Positions 16,304-24,595 of a stretch of 41,993 nucleotides of DNA are shown here, piece after piece (position 1 is the first letter of the stretch; every line of letters starts with the position of its first letter). Source of the stretch: JBDSKH01 sp050245915 (lineage in GTDB: Bacteria; Actinomycetota; Actinomycetes; Actinomycetales; Microbacteriaceae). The notes under the pieces are model-generated. The model did no database searches. It saw only the letters and a program-made list of their open reading frames with translations, and had not been told where the DNA came from. The stretch is from the NCBI GenBank assembly GCA_050245915.1, contig JBFWWZ010000021.1, positions 1 through 41,993 of the forward strand, in the 5' to 3' direction. The translations under genes and the position numbers were made by a program.

Positions 16304-19300
16304 ATGAAGAACGTCCGTCGTGGCGCCATCGCGCTTCTCGCGACCCTTGCCGTCGGCTTCGCAACCGTCGTCGCGCCGACTACCGCGACACCTGCGGAGG
16401 CGCTCACCGGCTCCGAGTTCAACCCCGAGATGATCATCAGCGATCAGCTGTTCTACGACGGCTACGCGATGACGGCGACCCAGATCCAATCCTTCCTCGA
16501 CGGCAAGATCGGGTCCTGCCTCACCAGCAGCTGTCTCAACGTGGCCGTCGTGCCGGTCACCAGCCGTCCCGCGTCGTACTCCACCCGCACCGGAAATCTC
16601 GAGTGCGATGCCATCGCGGGTGGCAATATGCGCGTGTCGGAGCTGATCTACCGCACGCAGGTGGCGTGCGGTATCTCGGCCAAGGTCATTCTCGTCACCC
16701 TGCAGAAAGAGCAGGGTCTCGTCACCAGCCGTGCCCCCAGCGACCGCGCGCTCCGGGCGGCTATGGGAATGGGGTGCCCCGACACGGCTCCCTGCTCCGA
16801 CGCGTTCGCGGGTCTTGCCAACCAGATCATGTCCGGCACGACGCAGCTGAAGGTCTACAAGGCAGGCAGGTTCGGCCGGCAGCCGGGCGTGAACTACATC
16901 CAGTACAACCCGAACGCCGGCTGCTCCGGGACCTATCTCAACATCCGCAACTACGCCACGGCGGCTCTCTACAACTACACCCCGTACCAGCCGAACGCGG
17001 CCGCACTGGCGAACCTGGGCACCACCGGGGACAGCTGCTCCAGCTACGGCAACCGCAACTTCTGGTACTACTACCGCACCTGGTTCGGATCGACCGACGG
17101 CGGCCAGTTCATGGTCACCACGGCGGACGTCGACTATCTGATCACCCGCGATGCCGGCAACGAGCTGTGGGGCTACCCGGTGCGTCCGGGCGGAGGCTGG
17201 GGCCTCAAGACCAGCCTCGGGGCCGGATGGGGCGGCGTGCGCGACGTCATCGGCGTCGGCGACGCGGACGGCAACGGCTATCGCGACATCGTGGCCCGCG
17301 ATGACGCTGGCAGGTCGTGGTTCTACCCCGGGCAGGCCGCTCTGGGCTACCCGACCCGCACGGCCATCTCGGCCGACTGGTCGCAGGCGACGCAGCTGCT
17401 GTACGGCGGGTTCGTCGACGCCGGCACTGACGCCGACATGCTGACCGTCGATCCGGCCGGCGACCTGCGGCTGTGGTCGGGTAACGGGTCCGGTGACTTC
17501 ACCGGGGGTGCGGTCATCGCATCGGGGTTCGGCGGCTACCGCGTGGTCTCCGGCGTCGGCGAGTTCACCGGCGACAGCTGCGGTGACCTGCTCGCGATCT
17601 CGGCCTCCGGTGCACTCCTCCTGTTCGCCGGGACATGCGTCGGCGGTTTCCAGCCGCCTGCCCAGATCGGTGCGGGCTTCACCGGGTTCGACGGGCTCTA
17701 CACGGCCGGAGACTTCACCGCCGACGGCAGGCCCGACCTCTGGGCTCGGGATGCGGGGGGCGTCATGCGCCTGTTCCGCGGCACCGGGGGCGGCGCGATC
17801 GCGAACACCAGCATCACGGACGCGGGCTGGGGAACGATGCAGAACATCTCGGGGGCGGGCATGCGCGCTCTGCATCCGCCGTTCGTCTCCACGGTCAGCA
17901 GCACCGCAGACATGTTCGCCGGGTACATGATCGTCCGCGACTCGGCGAACGCGCTGTGGGCGTACCCCGCCGACGGCACCGGGATCTGGCGTGAACCGCG
18001 CGTCAGCCTGGGCGTCGGGTGGGCAGGCGTGACTGACATCGTCGGAGTCGGAGACCTCGACGGGAACGGGTTCCGCGACCTGATCGCCCGTGACACGTCC
18101 GGCCGATCGTGGTTCTACCCCGGTGACGGCAGGCTCGACTATCCGGTCCGCCGCCAGATCACGTCGGATTGGTCGGCAGCCCGTCACCTGCTCTACGGCG
18201 GCTATTTCGACGGCGACGCGTTCGCCGACATGCTCACCGTCGACAGCTCCGGCGACCTCTGGCTGTGGCCGGGCAACGGAGCCGGCGGCTTCGGCGCCAA
18301 GGTCCGCGTGGGGGGCGGCTTCTCCGGCATCACGGCCATCGAGGGCGTCGGAGACTTCGACGGGGACCGGTGCGGTGACCTGGTGTCCATCACCACCTCG
18401 AGGCAGCTCGTGTTCTACGCGGGTACCTGCGCGGGCGGGCTGAAGGCGGGCACCGTCATCGCGTCCGATGTCTCCAACGCCGTCGCCATCAAGGCGATGG
18501 GTGATTTCACCGCGGACCGCATCCCCGATCTGTGGCTGAAGGGATCCGACGGCGCCATCCGGCTGTACCGGGGCACCGGTGCGGGCGCGGTCGAGGCGAC
18601 CAGTATCTCGGACTACGGCTGGGGCGGTTTCCTGAACCTCACGGGTGCGGGGATGGCGCCCGGCGCTCGGCCGCCTGCCCCGACGCCCACCCCGACGCCC
18701 ACCCCGACGCCCACCCCGACCCCGACGCCGACCCCCACCCCCACCCCGACCCCGACCCCGACCCCGACGCCGACGCCGGCAGGCAGCCAGCCGGGCGTGG
18801 GGGACGTGAACGGCGACGGGAACCGTGACATCCTGGGCGTGTCCTCCGGCGGGGCGCTGCGCGCCTATTACGGCGACGGCACGGGTGCCATCGGCTCGGA
18901 CGCCACCATCGCCGCCACGTGGGGGAGCCCCGGTGTCCTCCAGTTCCCGATGGGCGATTTCAGCGGCGATGGTCGACCAGACCTCGGTATCGTCCTCGCG
19001 AACGGCAACCTGCTCATCGCTCGAGGCAACTCCACCGGTTTCGACAACGCGGTGCTGCTCGCCACCGGCTGGTCCGGACTCGACGTCGTGACCGGCGGCC
19101 TCGACTGGGACGGCGACGGGAAGCAGGACATCCTCGCGCGAACCACGGGCGGGCAGCTGTGGCTGTACCGCGGAAACGGTGCGGGCGGCTGGGCGAGCCT
19201 CAATGGCATCCTGCTCGGTTCGGGCTGGAACGGGTACCGGCCGATCCCGGTCGGCAACTTCGACGGCACCGGCGGCGAGGACATGCTCGCCCTGCAGTCC

Positions 19301-19555
19301 AACGGGGACCTGTGGCTGTACCGCGGGGACGGTGCGGGCGGCTGGGCGAGCCTCAACGGCACCCGGATCGGCACCGGCTGGAACTCGTTCGTCACGGTGT
19401 TCAGCCCCGGCGGCTTCGATGGCCGGCCCGGAAGCGATGTCATCGCGCGTTCCCCGGATGGCCGCCTCTCGCTGTTCTCCGGTACCGGGGCAGGCGAGCT
19501 CTTGCCCGGTGTGCAGATCGACGCGGGCTGGCAGAACTTCCGCGCGATCCTCTAG
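16304..19555 (+). CDS. Secreted FG-GAP/VCBS repeat protein with a Cys-rich N-terminal domain and Pro-Thr linker
   Basis: 1083 residues from the ATG at 16304. A signal peptide (KNVRR, hydrophobic ALLATLAVGFATVV, cleavage near TPAEA) leads to a Cys-rich domain of about 230 residues. That domain contains SAKVILVTLQKEQGLVTS, which resembles the helix carrying the catalytic Glu of lysozyme-fold hydrolases, but I cannot prove an enzyme. Residues about 269-530 and 540-785 are two large tandem copies of FG-GAP beta-propeller-like repeats with calcium-loop motifs (GDADGNGYRD, GDLDGNGFRD). A Pro-Thr linker follows (about 791-826), then a third repeat block with GDVNGDGNRD, GDFSGDGRPD and DWDGDGKQD. It is likely extracellular, binding wall glycan or carbohydrate. 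It lies 84 bases after the glycosyltransferase at 15065 and overlaps the convergent gene at 19552 by CTAG. Confidence 0.85.
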   Translation: MKNVRRGAIALLATLAVGFATVVAPTTATPAEALTGSEFNPEMIISDQLFYDGYAMTATQIQSFLDGKIGSCLTSSCLNVAVVPVTSRPASYSTRTGNLECDAIAGGNMRVSELIYRTQVACGISAKVILVTLQKEQGLVTSRAPSDRALRAAMGMGCPDTAPCSDAFAGLANQIMSGTTQLKVYKAGRFGRQPGVNYIQYNPNAGCSGTYLNIRNYATAALYNYTPYQPNAAALANLGTTGDSCSSYGNRNFWYYYRTWFGSTDGGQFMVTTADVDYLITRDAGNELWGYPVRPGGGWGLKTSLGAGWGGVRDVIGVGDADGNGYRDIVARDDAGRSWFYPGQAALGYPTRTAISADWSQATQLLYGGFVDAGTDADMLTVDPAGDLRLWSGNGSGDFTGGAVIASGFGGYRVVSGVGEFTGDSCGDLLAISASGALLLFAGTCVGGFQPPAQIGAGFTGFDGLYTAGDFTADGRPDLWARDAGGVMRLFRGTGGGAIANTSITDAGWGTMQNISGAGMRALHPPFVSTVSSTADMFAGYMIVRDSANALWAYPADGTGIWREPRVSLGVGWAGVTDIVGVGDLDGNGFRDLIARDTSGRSWFYPGDGRLDYPVRRQITSDWSAARHLLYGGYFDGDAFADMLTVDSSGDLWLWPGNGAGGFGAKVRVGGGFSGITAIEGVGDFDGDRCGDLVSITTSRQLVFYAGTCAGGLKAGTVIASDVSNAVAIKAMGDFTADRIPDLWLKGSDGAIRLYRGTGAGAVEATSISDYGWGGFLNLTGAGMAPGARPPAPTPTPTPTPTPTPTPTPTPTPTPTPTPTPTPTPAGSQPGVGDVNGDGNRDILGVSSGGALRAYYGDGTGAIGSDATIAATWGSPGVLQFPMGDFSGDGRPDLGIVLANGNLLIARGNSTGFDNAVLLATGWSGLDVVTGGLDWDGDGKQDILARTTGGQLWLYRGNGAGGWASLNGILLGSGWNGYRPIPVGNFDGTGGEDMLALQSNGDLWLYRGDGAGGWASLNGTRIGTGWNSFVTVFSPGGFDGRPGSDVIARSPDGRLSLFSGTGAGELLPGVQIDAGWQNFRAIL
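17110..18660 (+). repeat. Tandem internal duplication of about 780 bases in the FG-GAP gene
   Basis: The protein encoded at about 17110-17880 is repeated at about 17920-18660 with the same order of landmarks. These are YLITRD / YMIVRD, GVGDADGNGYRD / GVGDLDGNGFRD, GRSWFYPG in both, DADMLTVDPAGDL / FADMLTVDSSGDL, GDSCGDLLAI / GDRCGDLVSI, then GDFTADG / GDFTADR and LFRGTG / LYRGTG. The copies have diverged at the protein level, so the duplication is old. Confidence 0.7.
18677..18780 (+). repeat. Low-complexity Pro-Thr codon repeat (linker)
   Basis: Alternating CCG/CCC and ACC/ACG codons encode an unbroken run of about 17 Pro-Thr pairs between the second and third repeat blocks of the secreted protein. 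Such linkers are extended, protease-resistant and often O-mannosylated in actinobacteria. The DNA is slippage-prone and the copy number may be misassembled or vary between strains. Confidence 0.85.
19150..19390 (+). repeat. Direct repeat of about 80 bases near the 3' end of the FG-GAP gene
   Basis: The DNA coding LWLYRGNGAGGWASLNGI (from about 19157) recurs almost exactly at about 19312 (LWLYRGDGAGGWASLNGT), roughly 156 bases further on. The high nucleotide identity suggests recent duplication or gene conversion within the third repeat block. Confidence 0.65.
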
Positions 19556-20067
19556 CCGGGTGCCTGTCGGTCGCGATCGAGGATCGCCACCGCGCGGTGG
19601 TCGTAGAACGCGTCCTCGACCCAGCCGCGGCGCGCGGCGATCCATGCCGCCTTCGTCGTCTCGAGGTCGCTCGCGATGACGACGTCGGCCGCGTGGAGCG
19701 CTGCCATGGCATCCGGGTCTCGCCTCACACGCCGCCAGAACACCCGACCGGGCGCCACAGGGCCGATCGAGTTGAGCAATCGCCCGACCGGGAACCGGTC
19801 GAAGCGGGCGAAGAGCGCGAACGCCCCGAAGAAGCCGAGGACCCGATCCACCACGCTCCGGTCGTCCTCGTCCAGCCGGAGGTGGGTGTCGGCCCTCGCG
19901 AACGTGCGGGATGTCCCGGCAGACAGCACGGCGACGACGCCCGTTCTGTCCCGGTCGCCGAGAAGCGTGGTGAGCGGGGTGCTCTCCGACTCCAGGACAG
20001 CGCCCGAGGGCGCGTCGCCGTCGGCGCCGACCAGCACCAGGATGTGACGTGGCTCCCGATCGCTCAC
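19552..20067 (-). CDS. Hypothetical protein, probable lone GT-B N-terminal-like domain
   Basis: 171 residues, GTG start overlapping the upstream glycosyltransferase stop as GTGA (20064-20067), so it is co-translated with that gene. There is no signal peptide or membrane segment. The sequence RHILVLVGADGDAPSGAV resembles a Rossmann beta-strand and loop. ALHAADVVIASDLETTKAAWIAARRGW resembles the stretch of GT4 acceptor domains where a strand ends in D-x2-A and leads into a helix. The whole protein is half the size of a glycosyltransferase and has no donor-binding domain. It could be a remnant, or a partner subunit of the enzyme at 20064. Function not recognised. Confidence 0.65.
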   Translation of the reverse strand: MSDREPRHILVLVGADGDAPSGAVLESESTPLTTLLGDRDRTGVVAVLSAGTSRTFARADTHLRLDEDDRSVVDRVLGFFGAFALFARFDRFPVGRLLNSIGPVAPGRVFWRRVRRDPDAMAALHAADVVIASDLETTKAAWIAARRGWVEDAFYDHRAVAILDRDRQAPG

Positions 20068-21389
20068 GATGCCGCCGCCCCCCCGTCGATGACCGATCGC
20101 AGCGCCGCGATGCGCGGATCGAGCTGGCCATCCCGCGACAGGCGGGCAGCCCAGGCACGAGCATCCTCGGCCGCGCGCGGGCCGGCCGTCAGGACATGAT
20201 CGGCGACGTCGGCGAACACCTCGGCGATGACCTGCGGGGTCGGCTCGGTGACCGGGAACACCCGCGGATAGCCATCCAGTGCCGCCGTCGCGGCGGTATC
20301 GGGATGATGAAGCGCCGCAATCGGCAGGCCGGTCGCCGCGTACTCGAACACCTTCCCGCTCGTGATGTAGCGGCTCCGGGCGAGCAGCAGCACGAGGGCG
20401 TCGAAGCTGTCGTACGCCGTCATCACGTTCGTCTTGCTCACCGGCCCGAGGTAGTGCACCCCGTCCTGCTCGTACTCCGTGAGCAGCGCAGCGACGTCGG
20501 GATCTGGCTCGGCGTAGTGACCGAGCCGCCCCTGGAAGACGAGGCGTGAGCGCGCGACGATCGGCGATCGCTCGCGGGCCAGCCTCCAGCCGTCGAGAGT
20601 CTCCCGGAGCGGCACCTTCCCGTAGATCGTTCCCAGGTAGCCGAAGGTCAGGCCGTGATCGGGATCGGGCCGCCGGCCGGCTGCCGTGCTCAGGAAGACC
20701 GGGTCGAAGCCGTTCGCAACCACATGGAATGCCTCTGCGTTGCGCGGGTACTCCGCCGCGTGCCAGGCGCGGATCGGCTCATTGACGAACCAGGCCTCCA
20801 GAGCATCGTCGATGAGGCGGCGTTCCAGCCGCCGGGATCGGGAGAGACTGCCTCCGAGGCGGCGCCCGGTGAGGAAGTCGAGGTGCCACGCGTCGCGATA
20901 GTCCATCACGTACGGGACGCCGTATCGGCGTCGCAGATGGGCACCCGGAGCGAAGTCGACATTCGGGTTGGCGGTGCCGACCGTCAGGTCGACGGGGTGC
21001 TCTGCGTGGATCTGCTCGGCGGCTGCCACGAGCGGGGCTTTCCAGGTGCCGTACCCGGGTTCGGGGAAGTCGCGGCTCGACAGCTGCCACTGGATGTAGT
21101 CCCAGAGGCGCGGCGAGTAGAGCCGGGCGCGCGACCACTTGCGCAGGTCGGACTCGTCCCGTTCCGGCGCGAACGGGATGCGGACGACACGGATCGCCGG
21201 ATCGATGAAGCCCTCGGATTCGGGGTCGCTGCCGGTGAGCCGCTCGAAGGTGTCCCGCGTCGCCGTCAGCACCGTGACATCCCACCCGTGCCGGGCGAAC
21301 GCGTTCGCGGTCGCGAGGGCGCGGTACATGCCGGCGCCGCGGGAGGGCGGGTATCCCCATGCGACATACAGGACGTGCGGGCGCGTCAT
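20064..21389 (-). CDS. Glycosyltransferase family 4
   Basis: 441 residues from the ATG at 21389 (TRPHVLYVAWGYPPSRGAGMYRALA), a classic GT4 N-terminus with the P-x-RGAG acceptor loop. An upstream ATG would overlap the acyltransferase stop and adds residues unlike the family. The donor domain begins at LTFGYLGTIYGKVPLRETLDG and contains VHYLGPVSKTNVM and SGKVFEYAATGLPIAAL, whose Glu in FEYAATG is the usual donor contact. It lies 13 bases downstream of the acyltransferase gene and is coupled to the 171-residue gene after it. Probably a cytoplasmic-face glycan assembly enzyme; sugar unknown. Confidence 0.88.
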   Translation of the reverse strand: MTRPHVLYVAWGYPPSRGAGMYRALATANAFARHGWDVTVLTATRDTFERLTGSDPESEGFIDPAIRVVRIPFAPERDESDLRKWSRARLYSPRLWDYIQWQLSSRDFPEPGYGTWKAPLVAAAEQIHAEHPVDLTVGTANPNVDFAPGAHLRRRYGVPYVMDYRDAWHLDFLTGRRLGGSLSRSRRLERRLIDDALEAWFVNEPIRAWHAAEYPRNAEAFHVVANGFDPVFLSTAAGRRPDPDHGLTFGYLGTIYGKVPLRETLDGWRLARERSPIVARSRLVFQGRLGHYAEPDPDVAALLTEYEQDGVHYLGPVSKTNVMTAYDSFDALVLLLARSRYITSGKVFEYAATGLPIAALHHPDTAATAALDGYPRVFPVTEPTPQVIAEVFADVADHVLTAGPRAAEDARAWAARLSRDGQLDPRIAALRSVIDGGAAAS

Positions 21390-21402
21390 CGCGATGCACC
21401 CA

Positions 21403-22509
21403 CTAGATCCCGCCGGTCCTTCCACCCCCGGATCGCCCGCTCGGCGGGCGCTTCCACCAGATGGTGGCCGCGGCCAGCCCGAGAGCCACCAGGAAGATCC
21501 CGGTGCCCCAGATCAGGTTGCTCCAGCCGGTGCCGTGCGAGCCCCCGATGATCTCGAGGACCGCGTAGATGACGGTGGCGTGCACGAGGTAGAACACATA
21601 CGACCAGTCGCCGAGCCGCACCATCACGGGATGCTCCAGCCAGCTCCGCCGCCCTCGAAGGGTCGCGCCGGCGACCGCGACGATCAGCAGTGCGCAGACC
21701 ACCGTGGCGAGCTCGTTGGTGAACAGCAGGGCGATGTCGGACAGCACCGGCACGCCCTTGTCGGGACCGACGGTGAGCCACAGGATGACCGCGCCGAAGG
21801 CTACCCACGCCGCCCAGACCGGGATGCGCGGACGCCAGCCCTGGACGAAAGCCCAGGCGATGGCCATGCCGAGGACGAACTCGGGAACGCGCTCGAAGGG
21901 CAGCGGCACAGCTGTCGACCACCCGTCACCCAGGTAGGTGAGCGCGCGGTAGGTGAATGCGATCGCCACGGTGCACATCGCGACGATGAGGGCGCCGCGC
22001 TTGCCCGCCCGCCGCAGCAGCCGGCCGAGCCACGGATGAAGCGCGTAGAAGAGCATCTCGCAGCTGAGCGTCCAGGCGGCGGGGTTGCCGGAGAAGAGCA
22101 CGACCGGATCCCGGAAGAAGCCCTGGAGAAGCACCACCGACAGCAGCAGCACCGGGATATCGAGGGGCTTCACCCAGCTGTGCTCTGGCACCGCGAGCGT
22201 GTAGAAGACGGGGATGGCGAGCAGCAGCGCCACCATGTGCGAGGGCCAGATGCGGGCGAACCGGCGGGTGTAGAACGTCGACACCTTCACCGTGGGCCGC
22301 ATCGACCAGGTGAGGACGAAACCGGAGAGGACGAAGAAGAACGTGACGCCCAGGGCGCCGAGTCTGACCGGCACGTCGAACGGCGCGGGAAGCGCCCCGA
22401 AGTTCTGCATGTGGTACCCGAACACCCAGAATGCGGCGAGCCACCGCAATCCGGTCAGCGCGTCCAGCCGCGGCCGGGACGCGGTGGCGGGCTGTGCGGG
22501 TGCGGTCAC
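21403..22509 (-). CDS. Acyltransferase 3 family membrane protein (OafA/YrhL-like)
   Basis: 368 residues from the GTG at 22509; an in-frame GTG at 22536 would add nine residues and overlap the previous gene. The N-terminus RLDALTGLRWLAAFWVFGYH is the family signature, with the probable catalytic His in the first membrane helix. FFVLSGFVLTWS and the Arg-rich FYTRRFARIWPSHMVALL follow, and about ten hydrophobic segments run to the C-terminus. These integral membrane enzymes move acetyl or other acyl groups onto exported or lipid-linked glycans. In this locus it would decorate the surface polysaccharide. A hairpin covers the stop codon of the gene before it. Confidence 0.88.
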   Translation of the reverse strand: MTAPAQPATASRPRLDALTGLRWLAAFWVFGYHMQNFGALPAPFDVPVRLGALGVTFFFVLSGFVLTWSMRPTVKVSTFYTRRFARIWPSHMVALLLAIPVFYTLAVPEHSWVKPLDIPVLLLSVVLLQGFFRDPVVLFSGNPAAWTLSCEMLFYALHPWLGRLLRRAGKRGALIVAMCTVAIAFTYRALTYLGDGWSTAVPLPFERVPEFVLGMAIAWAFVQGWRPRIPVWAAWVAFGAVILWLTVGPDKGVPVLSDIALLFTNELATVVCALLIVAVAGATLRGRRSWLEHPVMVRLGDWSYVFYLVHATVIYAVLEIIGGSHGTGWSNLIWGTGIFLVALGLAAATIWWKRPPSGRSGGGRTGGI

Positions 22510-22518
22510 GGATGAATG

Positions 22519-22534
22519 GGCGGCTACAGCCGCC
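22519..22534. other. Perfect 6-bp hairpin over a stop codon
   Basis: GGCGGC (22519-22524) and GCCGCC (22529-22534) flank the four-base loop TACA. The hairpin spans the TAG stop of the Gfo/Idh gene (22524-22526) just upstream of the acyltransferase start. It has no U-tract, so it may modulate coupling or 3'-end stability rather than terminate transcription. Confidence 0.4.
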
Positions 22535-23498
22535 ACCCGGCTCCGTCGGCGGCCAGCTGCTCCGCGACCTCGACGATCTTCACGCCCTCGTCGAAGGTGA
22601 CGATGCCGCGCGGCTCGCCGGCCAGCACGGAGTCGCGGAACGCCTCGTGCTCCGCGAGGAGCGGCTCTTTGCGGTCGAGGGCGTAGCGGGTGGAGTCGCC
22701 CTCGGACACCCCGCGGAACTCGCCCGGGTCCCACGACACCTGGATGCGCCCGTTCTCGAAGTAGGTCAGGTCGGCCGTGAGCGTGTCCGCCACGAGCACG
22801 CCCTTCTCCCCGGTGATGATCGTGACCCGCTCCTTGAAAGGGGTCAGCCAGTTGACCGTGTGCGAGGTGATGGTGCCGCCGCTGAGCGTGCCGACCGCCA
22901 CCACCATGTCCTCGTGCGGGCGCCCGCTGCGGTAGCTGGTGCGGGCGTTCACGGTCCGGTACTCCTGCTGCGCAACCCACGCGGTGAGGTCGATGTCATG
23001 GGTCGCGAGGTCTTTGATCACGCCGACGTCGGCGATCCGGCCCGGGAAGGGCCCCTGACGCCGGGTGGCGATCTGGTAGATCTCGCCGAGCATGCCGTCT
23101 TCGATGCGCTGGCGGGCGGATTGGAGCGCCGGGTTGTAGCGCTCGACATGACCGACGCCGCCGATCAGGCCCTTCTTCGCGAACAGGTCGCGCAGCGTGC
23201 GCGAGTCCTCGGCCGTCGAGGCGACCGGCTTCTCGATCAGGGCGTGAACGCCCTCCTCGGCGAGCCGGGTGCCCATGTCGAGGTGATACACGGTGGGGGC
23301 GGCGACGACCGCGTAGTCGAGGCCCAGCTCGAGGAACTGGTCGAGGTCGCGCACCACCGGCCGGTCGTGCACACGGTCGGGCACGTTGTCGGCGGGGTCG
23401 AAAACGCCGACGAACTCGACGCCGTCGAGCCCGGCGAGCACGCGCGCGTGGTTGCGCCCCATCACGCCGAGGCCGAAGAGACCGGCGCGCAGCACCAT
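22524..23498 (-). CDS. wbpB: Gfo/Idh/MocA family oxidoreductase (WbpB/WlbA-like UDP-GlcNAcA 3-dehydrogenase)
   Basis: 324 residues. The N-terminal Rossmann fold has GLFGLGVMGRNHARVL (GxGxxG-type NAD site), the catalytic EKP motif at 89-91 (ALIEKPVAS), and ATHDIDL further on with the conserved His of the family. The gene sits between a DegT aminotransferase and membrane genes and is coupled to the aminotransferase by TGATG at 23498. Dehydrogenase, aminotransferase and N-acetyltransferase in this order match WbpB-WbpE-WbpD. WbpB oxidises C3 of UDP-GlcNAc uronic acid, so the product set would be a 2,3-diacetamido-2,3-dideoxyuronic acid nucleotide. The neighbourhood makes this more likely than a generic Gfo/Idh role. 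Confidence 0.82.
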   Translation of the reverse strand: MVLRAGLFGLGVMGRNHARVLAGLDGVEFVGVFDPADNVPDRVHDRPVVRDLDQFLELGLDYAVVAAPTVYHLDMGTRLAEEGVHALIEKPVASTAEDSRTLRDLFAKKGLIGGVGHVERYNPALQSARQRIEDGMLGEIYQIATRRQGPFPGRIADVGVIKDLATHDIDLTAWVAQQEYRTVNARTSYRSGRPHEDMVVAVGTLSGGTITSHTVNWLTPFKERVTIITGEKGVLVADTLTADLTYFENGRIQVSWDPGEFRGVSEGDSTRYALDRKEPLLAEHEAFRDSVLAGEPRGIVTFDEGVKIVEVAEQLAADGAGWRL

Positions 23499-24595
23499 CA
23501 GGCGCCCGCTCGCGCGAGGGTGCTGACCGCGGTCACGATGCGCTCCAGGTCGCCCTGGCTGAGCGACGGGTGCACCGGCAGCGAGACGACTTCGCGGGCC
23601 GCGCGCTCCGTCTCGGGCAGATCGAGACCCGGCGCGAAGTGCGTCAGCGACGGCAGCCGGTGGTTCGGGATGGGGTAGTAGACCCCGCTGCCGACCTGGT
23701 GCTCGTCGCGCAGCGCAGCGACGAACCCGTCACGGTCTTCTTCGACGCGGATCGTGTACTGGTGGTAGACGTGCACGGCGCCGTCGGCGACCGGCGGCAC
23801 CACCACTCCCTGCAGGTTGGCGTCGAGGAACGCCGCATTCGCCTGACGCGTCGCCGTCCATGCGTCGACCTTCGTCAGCTGTACGCGGCCGATGGCGGCG
23901 TGGATATCCGTCATGCGGTTGTTGAAGCCGACGACCTCGTTCTCGTACTGCTTCTCCATGCCCTGGTTGCGGTACAGCTTGACGATCCGCGCGAGGTCGG
24001 CGTCGGCGCACGAGGTCATGCCGCCCTCGCCGCTCGTCATGTTCTTGGTCGGGTAGAGGCTGAACATCGCGAACCTCCCGAACGTGCCGACCGGAGCGCC
24101 GTCGAGTGCGGCGCCGTGGGCCTGGGCGGCGTCTTCGTACAGCTCGACGCCGTGCTTCTGGGCGATGGCGGTCAGCTCGCGCATGCGCGCCGGGTGACCG
24201 TAGAGGTGCACGGGCATGATGCCCTTGGTGCGGGGGGTGATCGCCGCCTCGACGGCAGCCGGGTCGAGGGTGAACGTCTCGGGCTCGATGTCGGCGAACA
24301 CCGGCGTGCCGCCGGCGAGCGCTACCGAGTTGCCGGTGGCGGCGAAGGTGAACGACGGCACGATGACCTCGTCGCCGGGTCCGACGCCGGCGGCGAGCAG
24401 ACCGAGGTGCAGTCCCGATGTGCCCGAGTTGGTCGCCACGGTCGGCCGGCCCTGCACGAAGTGCTCGGCGAACTCGGCCTCGAACGCCGCGACCTCGGGG
24501 CCCTGGGCCACCATTCCGCTGCGCATGACCCGGTCGACGGCCGCGCGTTCCTCGTCGCCGATGATGGGCTTGGCGGGGGGGATGAAGTCGTTCAC
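23498..24595 (-). CDS. wbpE: DegT family aminotransferase (WbpE/WlbC-like)
   Basis: 365 residues from the GTG at 24595, which overlaps the previous stop (GTGA); the open frame further upstream belongs to the antisense of the acetyltransferase. The PLP Lys184 lies in FSLYPTKNMTSGEGGM, preceded by LYEDAAQAHGA with the PLP-contacting Asp155. NSGTSGLHLGL binds the cofactor phosphate. The SLYPTKNMT form is typical of WbpE/WlbC enzymes that aminate C3 of the 3-keto UDP-GlcNAc uronic acid made by WbpB. It differs from the HPRK form of the aminotransferase at 11333. Coupled to both neighbours. Confidence 0.85.
   Translation of the reverse strand: MNDFIPPAKPIIGDEERAAVDRVMRSGMVAQGPEVAAFEAEFAEHFVQGRPTVATNSGTSGLHLGLLAAGVGPGDEVIVPSFTFAATGNSVALAGGTPVFADIEPETFTLDPAAVEAAITPRTKGIMPVHLYGHPARMRELTAIAQKHGVELYEDAAQAHGAALDGAPVGTFGRFAMFSLYPTKNMTSGEGGMTSCADADLARIVKLYRNQGMEKQYENEVVGFNNRMTDIHAAIGRVQLTKVDAWTATRQANAAFLDANLQGVVVPPVADGAVHVYHQYTIRVEEDRDGFVAALRDEHQVGSGVYYPIPNHRLPSLTHFAPGLDLPETERAAREVVSLPVHPSLSQGDLERIVTAVSTLARAGA

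Noticed and set aside
18677..18780. CRISPR or satellite array
   Set aside because: The short period comes from Pro-Thr codons inside a continuous reading frame; there are no unique spacers.
16253..20164. A 1303-codon open frame on the minus strand opposite the FG-GAP gene
   Set aside because: It is antisense to a well-supported secreted repeat protein, is Arg/Gly/Pro-rich low-complexity translation, and has no recognisable domain. Long antisense frames are expected at this GC content.
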